From NCBI GenBank assembly GCA_015272515.1, contig JACYLN010000123.1, positions 22,521-86,520 on the forward strand: DNA of 64,000 bases. The letters run 5' to 3'. Within the stretch, counting starts at the first letter, position 1, and the number at the start of each line of letters is the position of its first letter. The DNA is from Leptolyngbyaceae cyanobacterium C42_A2020_001. Lineage in GTDB: Bacteria > Cyanobacteriota > Cyanobacteriia > Leptolyngbyales > Leptolyngbyaceae. The translations under genes and the position numbers were made by a program. Below are positions 8,196 to 17,698 of this stretch, piece by piece. The notes below the pieces were generated by a model, which ran no database searches, was not told the DNA's origin, and saw only the letters and a program-made list of their open reading frames with translations.

Positions 8196-10658
8196 ATGAT
8201 ACACAATCTTCCCCACAAGCGCGCTCCCCTGCCGTTTTTCTCTGTTCTAGCGGCTGCCATTGTATATTATGCTACCGCAAAGTTAGGGCAACACCTGGCC
8301 ATTCCACCAGGCTTTATTACACCGGTTTATCCACCTTCTGGAATTGCAGTATCAGTGCTGTTGCTGTGGGGGTATCAGGTTAGTAGCGGCATCTGGCTAG
8401 GGGCATTTGTGGCATCTGCCTGGACCCTTTGGGCAAATTCAGGCAATTTAGCAATGGCGATCGCCGCAGGGTTAGGCATTGCCACAGGTTCTCTGTTTCA
8501 AGCCTGGACAGGTTACACCCTGATTTCCCGATTTATTGGTAGGCGCAACCTTTTCAGCAATGCCATCAACGTTGCCACATTCACAGGCATCGAGATTCTA
8601 AGTTGCATAGTTAGCCCCACCTTCGGCTGCACCGCGATGCTGCTGACTGGGTTTATTCAACCAGCAGATTACGCCAACAGTTGGGTCACCTTTTGGCTGG
8701 GAGATGCCGCCGGGGTGTTAATCGTGGCACCGTTACTGCTTGTTTGGGTAGATCGTTGGCAAAATCGTACCCAGTATCGCGATCGCCCAGGCAACCGCGA
8801 TCGCGCAACCTGGCAACCCATTGTTGAAATCGGAATTTGGCTATTGCTGCTGGCACTGGTGGGCATGATTGCTTTTGGCTACAGGTACCCCGTGGAATAC
8901 TTGCTAATTCCTCTACTGGTATGGGCAGCCTTTCGGTTTGGGCAACGGTTCATCACAGTGGCAGTGTTACTGGTGTCAATGCTGACGATCGCAGGCGCAA
9001 TTCGAGGCACCAGCTCATTTAACCGCGATAGCTTAAATGAATCGTTGCTGTTGCTGCAAACCTTTGTAGGAGCTATCACCGTCACAACCCTCATTCTGTC
9101 AGCAGTGATCATTGAGCGAGAACAAGCCAACACCCGCCTAGCCCTCGCCAATGAAGAGTTAGAAGCCAAAGTGGAAGAGCGTACACTGGCACTCCGCCAA
9201 TCAAAAGAAGCCGCAGAAGTGGCAAACCACGCAAAGAGTGAGTTTCTCGCCAATATGAGCCATGAGCTGCGTACCCCGCTAAATGGCATTTTAGGGTACG
9301 TTCAGGTAATGCGGCGATCGACTAACTTAAGCGATCGCGACCAAAAAGGGCTAGACATTATCCAGCAATGCGGCTCCCATCTACTGACACTGATTAACGA
9401 CGTTCTCGATCTCTCAAAAATCGAAGCGCGAAAAATGGAGATGTACCCCATTGATTTGCACTTCCTGGCTTTTTTGCAAAGCGTTATTGAAATTTGCAGC
9501 ATCCACGCTGAGCAAAAAGGGTTGACCTTCAGCTACGACCTCGATCCCCAACTGCCGATCGGCATTCATATTGATGAAAAGCGGCTACGTCAGGTATTAA
9601 TCAATTTGCTCAACAATGCAATTAAATTTACCGATCACGGGCAAGTCACGTTCAATGTAAAACTCGTCTCACCCTCCGAGATTACGAGTTCTACACTGAA
9701 CACGATCCGCTTTGAAGTTCACGATACTGGCATCGGGATCAGCCCCGATCAGATTGAAAAAATCTTCTTGCCTTTTGAGCAAGTGGGTGAATCATCCCGG
9801 AAATCCGAAGGGACAGGGCTAGGACTGGCGATCACCCAAAAAATTATTCACCTGATGGGAGGGCAACTTCAGGTACAAAGCCAACTTGGTCAGGGCAGCA
9901 CCTTTTTCTTTGAACTCACATTACCAACCGCTGCGGAATGGGCAAAACCCGTCACTCTCCACCATGAGCAGGCGATCGCAGGCTTTGTTGGTCACCCCCG
10001 CACCATTCTCGTCATTGATGACAAGTGGGAAAATCGCTCTGTCATTAGTGGATTGCTCGAACCGTTGGGCTTTAGGGTGCTCGAAGCCGAAAATGGGCAA
10101 ACCGGATTAGCAAAAATTCTTGAAGCCAAACCAGACCTGATCATTACAGATTTGATGATGCCCATCATGGATGGATTTGCGTTAATGGCTTATTTGCGGC
10201 AATCCCTTGAACTGCGAGAAATTCCCGTCGTCGTATCTTCTGCCAGCGTTTTTGAAACCGATCAACACAAAAGCCTCAATGCTGGCGCAGACGAATTCTT
10301 AGCAAAACCAGTCCAATCAGAGCACCTGCTGACCGTGTTGCAGAAATGGCTCAATCTAAAGTGGGTTTATAAAGATGTACACCCCTCAGATTCCCCTACT
10401 TCAGCAGTAGAAACAGTCAATTCAGGCAATTCAGATTTTCAGCCAATCCTGCCGCCCTCCATAGAGGAACTAACCCATCTCTACGACCTGGCAATGCAAG
10501 GACGAGTCAAAGCGTTACGCAATCGGGCAGAAACCCTTGAGCAATTGGACGAGCAACTGGCTCCCTTTGCCCACAAGCTGCAAGCACTAGCTCAAAGTTT
10601 TCAAATTGAGGAAATCCAAGAATTTTTGGCAGCCTACCTCAACGTGAAATCTGTATAA
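8196..10658 (+). CDS. MASE1-domain hybrid sensor histidine kinase/response regulator
   Basis: About 820 residues from ATG 8196; an in-frame TTG at 8139 is a poorer start. The first ~300 residues are hydrophobic with 8 or so membrane segments and the MASE1 pattern ('[20 protein letters not shown]'). A coiled coil leads to a HisKA domain with the phospho-His in '[12 protein letters not shown]' (about H356), a HATPase with '[13 protein letters not shown]', 'DTGIGI' and 'GTGLGLAI', then a receiver domain with phospho-Asp in '[14 protein letters not shown]' (about D652). The last ~70 residues are helical and may be a degenerate phosphotransfer domain. It is followed after 21 bases by a REC-kinase gene, so the two probably form a phosphorelay. 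The signal is unknown. Confidence 0.93.
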   Translation: MIHNLPHKRAPLPFFSVLAAAIVYYATAKLGQHLAIPPGFITPVYPPSGIAVSVLLLWGYQVSSGIWLGAFVASAWTLWANSGNLAMAIAAGLGIATGSLFQAWTGYTLISRFIGRRNLFSNAINVATFTGIEILSCIVSPTFGCTAMLLTGFIQPADYANSWVTFWLGDAAGVLIVAPLLLVWVDRWQNRTQYRDRPGNRDRATWQPIVEIGIWLLLLALVGMIAFGYRYPVEYLLIPLLVWAAFRFGQRFITVAVLLVSMLTIAGAIRGTSSFNRDSLNESLLLLQTFVGAITVTTLILSAVIIEREQANTRLALANEELEAKVEERTLALRQSKEAAEVANHAKSEFLANMSHELRTPLNGILGYVQVMRRSTNLSDRDQKGLDIIQQCGSHLLTLINDVLDLSKIEARKMEMYPIDLHFLAFLQSVIEICSIHAEQKGLTFSYDLDPQLPIGIHIDEKRLRQVLINLLNNAIKFTDHGQVTFNVKLVSPSEITSSTLNTIRFEVHDTGIGISPDQIEKIFLPFEQVGESSRKSEGTGLGLAITQKIIHLMGGQLQVQSQLGQGSTFFFELTLPTAAEWAKPVTLHHEQAIAGFVGHPRTILVIDDKWENRSVISGLLEPLGFRVLEAENGQTGLAKILEAKPDLIITDLMMPIMDGFALMAYLRQSLELREIPVVVSSASVFETDQHKSLNAGADEFLAKPVQSEHLLTVLQKWLNLKWVYKDVHPSDSPTSAVETVNSGNSDFQPILPPSIEELTHLYDLAMQGRVKALRNRAETLEQLDEQLAPFAHKLQALAQSFQIEEIQEFLAAYLNVKSV

Positions 10659-10679
10659 CCTAGCTTTATCAAACCAACC

Positions 10680-12005
10680 ATGAGTGATCCTGTGAATAAC
10701 GTAATTCTGGTCGTTGATGACAACCCAACCAATTTGGAAGTTCTTTCAGAAGCGCTAATTGATGCTGGGTTTGAGGTTGGCGTTGCCACCAGTGGCGAAG
10801 GAGCCATCAAACAAATTCAATACAATCCTCCTGATCTAGTACTGTTGGATGTGATGATGCCAGGCATAAGCGGGTTTGAAACGTGTCATCGCCTCAAATC
10901 GAACCCTGCAACCCAGGAAACGCCCATTATTTTTATGACGGCATTGTCTGAACCTGTGAACAAAGTTAAAGGGCTGTCGTTGGGAGCAGTAGATTACATC
11001 ACGAAGCCGTTTCAGCAAGAAGAAGTATTGGCACGCGTGAAAGTGCATTTGCAACTGCGCCAACTGCATCATGAACTAGCAGAACGCAATCGCCAACTCA
11101 AACACCTGACTGAGAATTTGGAACAAACGATCGCAGAACGCACTGCCACCCTAGAACAAACTCAAGTGCAACTGGTGCAGTCTGAAAAGTTGTCATCTTT
11201 GGGGCAGTTAGTGGCTGGAGTTGCCCATGAAATTAATAATCCGATCGGCTGTATTTCAAGCAATCTGGCTCCGGCAAAAGAATACGTAACAGAAATCATC
11301 CGTATCTTGCAATGCTATCAACAGCGCTATGCTCACTTGGATGCAGAACTAGCAGCGGAAGCAGCAGCAGTTGATCTGGACTTTATGTTGGAAGATTTAC
11401 CCAAAATTCTGCATTCCATCGAGTCAAGTGCAGTCAGAATTCGAGATATCTCAACCTCGCTCCGCAACTTTTCGCGCTCAGATGCCACCTATCTTGTAGC
11501 TGTTAACATCCACGAAGGGCTGGATAGCACGTTAATGATTTTGCATCATCGCCTCAAAGCGTGCGGTGATCGCCCCGAAATTCAGGTTGTCAAACACTAT
11601 GGTCAAATCCCCTTAGTAGAGTGCTATCCAGGGCAAGTTAACCAGGTATTGATGAATCTCCTGAGTAACGCGATTGATGCATTAGAAGACGATCTAAAGT
11701 CCAATCCTACACTTGAAAAAACACCCACGATTACGATCTCAACCGAGCAATCAGACTTAGACCACATTCGGGTTCGTATCGCAGATAATGGACCTGGCAT
11801 TGCTGAATCTATTTTGCAAAATTTGTTTCAACCCTTCTTCACGACTAAATCCGTTGGCAAGGGAACTGGTTTGGGGTTATCCATCAGCCGTCAAATCATT
11901 CAAGATAAGCATCACGGCAACCTGCGGTGTTGTTCAAAACCAGGTGAAGGAACGGAGTTTTGCGTTGAAATCCCAGTTTTGCAAAAAGCGATCGCCGTAG
12001 AGTGA
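10680..12005 (+). CDS. Response regulator-histidine kinase hybrid (REC-HisKA-HATPase)
   Basis: 441 residues, no membrane segment, therefore cytoplasmic. The N-terminal receiver has phospho-Asp at about D57 ('DLVLLDVMMPGISGFE') and the switch Lys in 'YITKPF'. A coiled coil leads into a kinase with 'LGQLVAGVAHEINNPIGC' (phospho-His about H183), 'VLMNLLSNAIDAL', 'DNGPGI' and 'GTGLGLSISRQI'. This layout is that of a response-regulated kinase taking phosphate from an upstream kinase, here very likely the MASE1 hybrid 21 bases before it. Its kinase core closely resembles that of the interrupted kinase at 43255-44869. Confidence 0.92.
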   Translation: MSDPVNNVILVVDDNPTNLEVLSEALIDAGFEVGVATSGEGAIKQIQYNPPDLVLLDVMMPGISGFETCHRLKSNPATQETPIIFMTALSEPVNKVKGLSLGAVDYITKPFQQEEVLARVKVHLQLRQLHHELAERNRQLKHLTENLEQTIAERTATLEQTQVQLVQSEKLSSLGQLVAGVAHEINNPIGCISSNLAPAKEYVTEIIRILQCYQQRYAHLDAELAAEAAAVDLDFMLEDLPKILHSIESSAVRIRDISTSLRNFSRSDATYLVAVNIHEGLDSTLMILHHRLKACGDRPEIQVVKHYGQIPLVECYPGQVNQVLMNLLSNAIDALEDDLKSNPTLEKTPTITISTEQSDLDHIRVRIADNGPGIAESILQNLFQPFFTTKSVGKGTGLGLSISRQIIQDKHHGNLRCCSKPGEGTEFCVEIPVLQKAIAVE

Positions 12006-12179
12006 GAATTACTTGACAATCTTCGTTGGTTAAACCAGGGTTGTATTAGGAAACTTTGCTGAATCTTACTTTTAATCAACGTCTGATGACAATCTTCAGG
12101 TTGGGTAACCCTCCTGACCCGACAATACCAGTCGCAATGCTATGATTTCGTAGAAATTACTTTGGAAGGGCTAGTTTGT

Positions 12180-13778
12180 ATGGCGCAAGCGCCTGTCTCT
12201 CCTGTAGTACTGGTTATTTTAGATGGTTGGGGCTATCGCGAAGATGCCGATGGCAACGCAGTCAAGGCAGCAAAAACACCCATAATCGATAGTCTTTGGC
12301 AAGCTTACCCCCACACCACCATCCGTACCTCTGGCAAAGATGTAGGATTACCCGACGGTCAAATGGGTAACTCGGAAGTGGGACACCTAAATATTGGTGC
12401 TGGGCGAGTTGTGCCGCAAGAACTGGTCAGAATTTCAGATGCGGTTGAAGATGGCACACTCCTAAGCAATTCAGCACTGGTCAAGCTTTGTCAAACTGTT
12501 AAGCAAGCGAACGGTAAACTTCACCTGGTTGGGCTTTGCTCCGATGGCGGAGTTCATTCCCATCTCACCCATCTGTTTGGATTGCTGGAAATGGCAAAAG
12601 ACCAGCAACTTACGGACGTTTGTATTCATGTGGTCGCCGATGGGCGTGATACCCTGCCAGACTCTGGTAAAGGTTACGTTCAGCAGCTTTTGGATGCCAT
12701 TGACCAAATTGGCGTTGGCAGAATTGTGACACTTAGCGGTCGCTATTACAGCATGGATCGCGATCGCCGCTGGGATCGAGTTCAGAAAGCCTACAACGTG
12801 ATGACCCAGGATGGAGACGGTGATGGGCGCTCCGTATTGGATCTGATTCAAGCATCCTATGAAGCTGGCGTTACCGATGAGTTCATTCTGCCAATTCGCA
12901 TCGCTCCCGGAGCCGTAGAGCCTGGGGATGGCGTAATCTTCTTCAACTTCCGCCCCGATCGCGCCCGCCAGCTAACTCAAGCATTTGTTGATCCCAGCTT
13001 CCAGGGATTTGAGCGAGAACCCATTCAACCGCTATCTTTTGCCACCTTCACCCAATACGATTCCAGTTTGTCAGTTGCGGTAGCGTTTGAACCTCAAGAC
13101 TTAACCAACATTCTTGGCGAAGTAATCGCTAAACACGGTCTACGCCAATTCCGCACTGCTGAAACTGAGAAGTATGCTCACGTCACTTACTTTTTTAACG
13201 GCGGGATTGAGGAACCGTTTGAGGGTGAGGATCGAGAATTGATCCCCAGTCCTCAAGTGGCAACCTACGATAGCGCTCCTTCCATGTCTGCCGCTGCTGT
13301 AACTGATGTGGCAATTCGGGCGATCGAAAAACGCATCTACTCGCTAGTCGTGATCAACTATGCCAACCCCGACATGGTGGGACACACAGGCAAAATGGAA
13401 GCAACCGTGGAAGCGCTGGAAACCGTCGATAAATGCCTGGGACGATTGCTAGAAGGCATCATTCGCGCTGGTGGCACCGCCATCATCATTGCGGATCATG
13501 GCAACGCCGAAGTGATGTGGGATGAAAAAGGCAACCCCTGGACGGCTCATACTACCAATCCAGTTCCCTTCATCCTGGTAGAAGGCGAAGGGTTGAAGAT
13601 CCCGGGACATGGCACTGAGGTTCGCCTGCGTTCCGATGGTCGTCTGGCAGATATTGCTCCCACCATTCTGGAAATTCTCAAACTGCCCCAGCCTCCTGAA
13701 ATGACTGGGCGTTCTATGTTCCTCCCCGTAGAGTTTGGCGTGAACCCAGCTCGAACTCCCGTTCGTTTGGTGCGATAA
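12180..13778 (+). CDS. gpmI: 2,3-bisphosphoglycerate-independent phosphoglycerate mutase
   Basis: 532 residues from ATG 12180; the in-frame TTG at 12162 adds six residues not expected in the family. It interconverts 3- and 2-phosphoglycerate in glycolysis and in carbon flow from the Calvin cycle. The alkaline phosphatase-like core is complete: 'VVLVILDGWGYRED' at the N-terminus, the catalytic serine in 'GQMGNSEVGHLNIGAGR' (about S65), 'VHVVADGRDT'-type substrate motif, and the metal ligands in 'ADHGNAEVMWD' and 'AHTTNPVPF'. The length is normal. It is followed about 200 bases later by secG, an arrangement common in cyanobacteria. Confidence 0.97.
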   Translation: MAQAPVSPVVLVILDGWGYREDADGNAVKAAKTPIIDSLWQAYPHTTIRTSGKDVGLPDGQMGNSEVGHLNIGAGRVVPQELVRISDAVEDGTLLSNSALVKLCQTVKQANGKLHLVGLCSDGGVHSHLTHLFGLLEMAKDQQLTDVCIHVVADGRDTLPDSGKGYVQQLLDAIDQIGVGRIVTLSGRYYSMDRDRRWDRVQKAYNVMTQDGDGDGRSVLDLIQASYEAGVTDEFILPIRIAPGAVEPGDGVIFFNFRPDRARQLTQAFVDPSFQGFEREPIQPLSFATFTQYDSSLSVAVAFEPQDLTNILGEVIAKHGLRQFRTAETEKYAHVTYFFNGGIEEPFEGEDRELIPSPQVATYDSAPSMSAAAVTDVAIRAIEKRIYSLVVINYANPDMVGHTGKMEATVEALETVDKCLGRLLEGIIRAGGTAIIIADHGNAEVMWDEKGNPWTAHTTNPVPFILVEGEGLKIPGHGTEVRLRSDGRLADIAPTILEILKLPQPPEMTGRSMFLPVEFGVNPARTPVRLVR

Positions 13779-13897
13779 ACGAGTTAGCATAGATTTTCTC
13801 AGGGGTTTACCTTTAAACTAGGTGGGCAACCTTTGCAGCTTAGGACATTGAATAATTCAAAATGTCAAATTGAAGATGGTAAACCTTTGCTGGTAAT

Positions 13898-13937
13898 CAT
13901 TTTGAACTTTTCATTTTGAATTGGTTCTCATTCCTTA
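13898..13937 (+). repeat. AT-rich intergenic repeat, copy 1
   Basis: A stretch reading CATTTTGAACTTTT, then TTTTCATTTT-like and ending ATTCCTTA, almost the same as one at 29863-29909 on the same strand. It lies between gpmI and secG. The two copies differ mainly by an inserted AACTTTT-like block. The function is unknown; it may be a mobile or amplified spacer element. Confidence 0.5.
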
Positions 13938-13986
13938 GCTGGGTCTCAATTGCGATCTAGCTTCAATCTTTAATCAAAAATCTGTT

Positions 13987-14220
13987 ATGGCGCTGACACT
14001 GGTTCTGAAAATAATCTGGATTCTTTCGGCAGTAGGTTTAGTCATTGTGGTGTTGCTTCACAGCCCCAAAGGAGATGGTTTGGGGAGTCTGGGTGGGCAA
14101 GCTCAACTTTTCACCAGCACCAAAAGCGCTGAGCTTACCCTCAATCGGGTAACCTGGGTGCTCACAGTTTTCTTCATGGGCTTAACCGTTATCCTCAGCG
14201 CAAACTGGTTACCCAAGTAG
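13987..14220 (+). CDS. secG: Preprotein translocase subunit SecG
   Basis: 77 residues with two membrane segments (about 3-23 and 52-72) joined by a loop 'LHSPKGDGLGSLGGQAQLF', the conserved SecG loop. SecG stimulates SecYEG translocation in the plasma and thylakoid membranes. Length and topology are normal, and the start is ATG 13987. The protease-like gene begins 15 bases downstream and may be co-transcribed. Confidence 0.93.
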   Translation: MALTLVLKIIWILSAVGLVIVVLLHSPKGDGLGSLGGQAQLFTSTKSAELTLNRVTWVLTVFFMGLTVILSANWLPK

Positions 14221-14235
14221 CTGAAGCAGTTTCGG

Positions 14236-15105
14236 ATGAAGCAGTTTCAGCAGCATCAGCGTCTTATCAAACAGCGATCGCTTCTCAGTGTAGCGATCGC
14301 TGTTTGCATTGCCCTGGTCATTCCCCTACTTCATTCCCCCCTTACCTCCGCCCGCCCCTCTTTCTCCCCATCCTCCCTCGAAAACCTGCTCGCCAAACTT
14401 CCCCCACCTCGCCCTCACCCGCTCCCGCTCCGTCTCTCACAATGGCAAGATCCCACCCACTCTGGCGACTACTTCGATCAAATTCAACCTGCGATCGTGG
14501 GAGCTTTAATTTGGTCAACCTTTCCAATTACGGTCTATGTTCAACCGCCGACTGAAACAGAAAACACCAATCCTTTTACAGCAAAACGGGCAAAAACCTG
14601 GGTGCTGGCAATTGAAAAAGCGGTTCAAGAGTGGAACGCGTACCTGCCCTTAAAGCAAGTTGCTCAAGAAAACGCAGACATTACTATCCTGCGCTCTACA
14701 CCACCCATCCGAGTAAGCGATCGTCCCCAACCCTCTTCAAGTGATGCTCCTGAAACGGTGAGTCCCCAGAAACCACACCCACTTCCAACCCTGCGTGCCC
14801 GTTCTGCCGAAACCCGGTTTGACCTGTACGCGAAGAAGCCTACCCTCAATTCCCAGCCTCAACTGGCACATCGCATGACCATCTACATCCGTCCAGATCA
14901 GGCAGCCGACTATTTACAAGCCGCCGCCCGCCACGAACTGGGACACGCCCTCGGCATTTGGGGACATAGCCCCCAGCCAACCGATGCTTTGTATCGATCG
15001 CAAGTTCGCAACCCCGCAAAGATTTCTGCCCGCGACCTGAATACTCTCAAACGCGTGTACGAACAACCCACCCGCTTAGGCTGGGAAATGCCATTCCAAA
15101 AGTAA
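14236..15105 (+). CDS. Secreted matrixin-like zinc metalloprotease
   Basis: 289 residues. The N-terminus has a signal peptide (basic 'RLIKQR', then a hydrophobic 'LLSVAIAVCIALVIPLL'). A proline-rich stretch follows, then the protease domain with the metzincin zinc motif HExxHxxGxxH in 'RHELGHALGIWGHS' (H233, E234, H237, H243). A Met-turn is not obvious. The substrate is unknown and it probably acts in the periplasm or outside the cell. Oddities: a perfect HIP1-based inverted repeat (14269-14305) inside the signal peptide codons, and a pyrimidine-rich, Pro/Ser-rich low-complexity stretch after it. Confidence 0.85.
   Translation: MKQFQQHQRLIKQRSLLSVAIAVCIALVIPLLHSPLTSARPSFSPSSLENLLAKLPPPRPHPLPLRLSQWQDPTHSGDYFDQIQPAIVGALIWSTFPITVYVQPPTETENTNPFTAKRAKTWVLAIEKAVQEWNAYLPLKQVAQENADITILRSTPPIRVSDRPQPSSSDAPETVSPQKPHPLPTLRARSAETRFDLYAKKPTLNSQPQLAHRMTIYIRPDQAADYLQAAARHELGHALGIWGHSPQPTDALYRSQVRNPAKISARDLNTLKRVYEQPTRLGWEMPFQK
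14269..14305. repeat. Perfect inverted repeat made of two HIP1 sites, inside a coding start
   Basis: Arms AAACAGCGATCGCT (14269-14282) and AGCGATCGCTGTTT (14292-14305) are exact reverse complements separated by 9 bases. The RNA would form a strong hairpin within the signal peptide codons of the matrixin-like gene, 50-85 bases after the secG stop. It could end secG transcripts early or modulate translation of the protease; it lacks a long U tract, so it is not a classical terminator. Confidence 0.6.
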
Positions 15106-15120
15106 GGAGGAATTGTTGGG

Positions 15121-16248
15121 ATGCAGCATTCTGCCAAACACACCACTTCCAAAACCGTCCATTTCCCGCTCCTCTCCCTCACCCCACCCTTTCCCGCATC
15201 CCTTCGCGCCGCCCTCCTCACCTGGTATTCTCAACATGGGCGCACTCTCCCGTGGCGAGAGACTCACGACCCCTACGCCATCTGGGTATCTGAGATCATG
15301 CTGCAACAAACCCAAGTAAAAACAGTGATCCCTTACTACGATCGCTGGTTGGCTCGGTTTCCCACCGTTGAAGTATTAGCCAGCGCCGAGCAGCAAGACG
15401 TTCTCAAACTGTGGCAGGGATTGGGTTATTACGCTCGTGCCCGCAACTTGCATCAAGCCGCTCAAGCAATCGTGCTTCGCTATGACGGAATTGTCCCGGC
15501 TGATTTGCAGGCATTAATGAGTTTGCCGGGGATCGGACGCACGACTGCCGGAGGAATCTTGAGTGCAGCATTTAACCAGCCTGTGGCAATCTTAGATGGT
15601 AATGTTAAGCGAGTATTGGCACGGCTCGTTGCCCTCCAAATTCCCACCAGCAAAGCGATCGCCCATCTCTGGCAATTGTCAGAAACTCTGCTCGATCCCA
15701 ATCAGCCGCGTGACTTTAACCAGGCGTTGATGGATTTAGGCGCAACTATTTGCTTACCCCATCAACCCCTCTGCGATCGCTGCTCCTGGCAAACTAACTG
15801 TCACGCCCATAATTTAGGTATTCAAGCTGAACTTCCCATGACTGAACCTCGGACTCCCATTCCCCGCAAAATCATTGGTGTTGCCGTAATCTGGAATGAT
15901 CAGGGGCAGATTTTGATTGATCGCCGCAAACAAAGTGGGCTGCTGGGCGGGATGTGGGAATTTCCCGGAGGCAAGGTAAAACCGGATGAAACCATCGAAG
16001 CCTGCATTCAGCGAGAAATTCGCGAAGAACTGGGGATTGAGATTGAAGTGGGCGATCGCTTGATCGTGGTAGACCATACCTACAGCCACTTCCATGTCAC
16101 CCTTAACGTTCATCATTGCTACCATCGCAGCGGCGAACCCCAACCGATTGAATGCGACGAAATCCGCTGGGTTACCCTGGCAGAGATCGATCAATTCCCC
16201 TTTCCAAAAGCCAATATGCGGATTATTGAGGCATTACGCTCTTCTTGA
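15121..16248 (+). CDS. mutY: A/G-specific adenine glycosylase with C-terminal Nudix (MutT-like) domain
   Basis: 375 residues, ATG preceded by AAGGAGG (15104-15110). It removes adenine mispaired with 8-oxoguanine. The glycosylase has 'WVSEIMLQQTQV' with the catalytic Glu, the helix-hairpin-helix 'LMSLPGIGRTTAGGIL', the catalytic Asp in 'ILDGNVKRVLAR' and a 4Fe-4S cluster site C-x6-C-x2-C-x5-C in 'CLPHQPLCDRCSWQTNC'. The C-terminal domain is unusual for MutY because its Nudix box is intact (about G284-I306, ending 'REIREELGI'), so it may also hydrolyse an oxidised nucleotide such as 8-oxo-dGTP. The first ~25 residues are low in complexity and not conserved in the family. Confidence 0.93.
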   Translation: MQHSAKHTTSKTVHFPLLSLTPPFPASLRAALLTWYSQHGRTLPWRETHDPYAIWVSEIMLQQTQVKTVIPYYDRWLARFPTVEVLASAEQQDVLKLWQGLGYYARARNLHQAAQAIVLRYDGIVPADLQALMSLPGIGRTTAGGILSAAFNQPVAILDGNVKRVLARLVALQIPTSKAIAHLWQLSETLLDPNQPRDFNQALMDLGATICLPHQPLCDRCSWQTNCHAHNLGIQAELPMTEPRTPIPRKIIGVAVIWNDQGQILIDRRKQSGLLGGMWEFPGGKVKPDETIEACIQREIREELGIEIEVGDRLIVVDHTYSHFHVTLNVHHCYHRSGEPQPIECDEIRWVTLAEIDQFPFPKANMRIIEALRSS

Positions 16249-16420
16249 TACACGAAACACCTCCCTGGTAATCAATAACTGCTAAGGTAAAAATCTCTAA
16301 ATCGCGTTCAACTCAAAGGTTGGCGCTTTCTTCAGATAAAACTATGGATTGGGCCAGGAAGGTCTATTTTATACGTCAACTTTGAATTTCCCACGTTATT
16401 TATCCGTTAAGGGAGCATCT

Positions 16421-17695
16421 ATGGCAAGTGAAAAAAATGGATCAAACGGTTCAAAGTCAAAACACATTGTTCTGACCTCCCACCCTGCCCGGTTTGGACC
16501 AAAGCCGATCGCGATTCACTGGGGAAAAGCCGATCCGATTCAGCGCGGTCCCATTATTGGCACCCTCTCTAATGCCTCTCACCGCAACGTGATCGGCACT
16601 CATTCCGGGTCTTATGGAGTTTACCGGGCATTGGCAGTCGCCAGCGGGCAACTTCAATCTGATCACCGAGCCGACTTAACCAATACTTCTCCTGCCGAGC
16701 ACATCGGCCCCCACCCCTCCTGGTCTGATCCCAACAAAATTGTGTCGCTCGACCCGTTTGGCGCATTAGTTGGAGAAGTCTACCTGTCGCTGTATGAAAA
16801 GGGTTACGACATTCGCCCAACGATCGCCATTACCAAAGCTCATATCAATATGCCGGAGCTAGGAGAAGCCATTGCCAAAGGTCGCTTAGAAGTAGACGGC
16901 AAGTTTATGAAGGACGGAGGCGATCTGGTGGTTACGAAAGCCGCGATCGAGCCAGTTTGGTACCTGCCTGGGATTGCTCAACGGTTAGGGGTAAGCGAAT
17001 CCGATCTGCGCCGTGCATTGTTTGAGCAAACCGGTGGGATGTTCCCAGAACTGGTGACCCGTCCCGATTTACACGTGTTCTTACCACCAATTGGGGGATC
17101 AACGGTTTACATTTTTGGCGATCCCGCTGATATTGCCGACCCTAACAAGTCTCTGGCGGTGCGAGTGCACGACGAATGCAATGGTTCAGATGTGTTTGGG
17201 TCAGACATTTGCACCTGCCGTCCTTACTTAGTTCATGGCATTGAAGAATGTGTGCGAATGGCGCAAAGTGGTGGCGTTGGCATCATTGTTTATCTCCGTA
17301 AAGAGGGGCGTGCTCTGGGTGAGGTGACTAAATTTTTGGTGTACAACGCTCGCAAACGACAGGAAGGTGGCGATCGCGCCAATGCTTACTTCACCCGGAC
17401 TGAGTGCGTTGCCGGCGTGCAGGATATGCGCTTCCAGGAGCTGATGCCCGATATTTTGCACTGGCTAGGAGTGACGCGCATCGATCGCCTGGTTTCCATG
17501 AGCAACATGAAGTACAACGCTATCACTCAATCAGGTATTGAAGTTATCGAACGCGTTCCCATCCCAGAAGACTTGATTCCCGCCGATGCTCAGGTAGAAA
17601 TTGAAGCGAAGAAAGCTGCGGGCTACTACACAGATGGCGTAGTGCTGACAGAAGTTGACCTGGCAACCGTTAAAGGACGCACATTAGCGGAGTAG
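16421..17695 (+). CDS. GTP cyclohydrolase II-like protein of uracil catabolism (URC1 type)
   Basis: 424 residues from ATG 16421, preceded by AAGGGAG; the longer TTG frame from 16349 is unlikely. The GTP cyclohydrolase II zinc site C-x10-C-x-C is present ('HDECNGSDVFGSDICTC'), followed by 'IIVYLRKEGRALGEVTKF' in place of the riboflavin-type 'RQEGRGIGL'. The ~200-residue N-terminal extension and the adjoining DUF1688/URC4 gene point to the URC1 type, which acts in the URC route of pyrimidine degradation known from yeasts, rather than to riboflavin synthesis. The two genes are 3 bases apart and clearly form an operon. Confidence 0.88.
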   Translation: MASEKNGSNGSKSKHIVLTSHPARFGPKPIAIHWGKADPIQRGPIIGTLSNASHRNVIGTHSGSYGVYRALAVASGQLQSDHRADLTNTSPAEHIGPHPSWSDPNKIVSLDPFGALVGEVYLSLYEKGYDIRPTIAITKAHINMPELGEAIAKGRLEVDGKFMKDGGDLVVTKAAIEPVWYLPGIAQRLGVSESDLRRALFEQTGGMFPELVTRPDLHVFLPPIGGSTVYIFGDPADIADPNKSLAVRVHDECNGSDVFGSDICTCRPYLVHGIEECVRMAQSGGVGIIVYLRKEGRALGEVTKFLVYNARKRQEGGDRANAYFTRTECVAGVQDMRFQELMPDILHWLGVTRIDRLVSMSNMKYNAITQSGIEVIERVPIPEDLIPADAQVEIEAKKAAGYYTDGVVLTEVDLATVKGRTLAE

Positions 17696-17698
17696 ACG

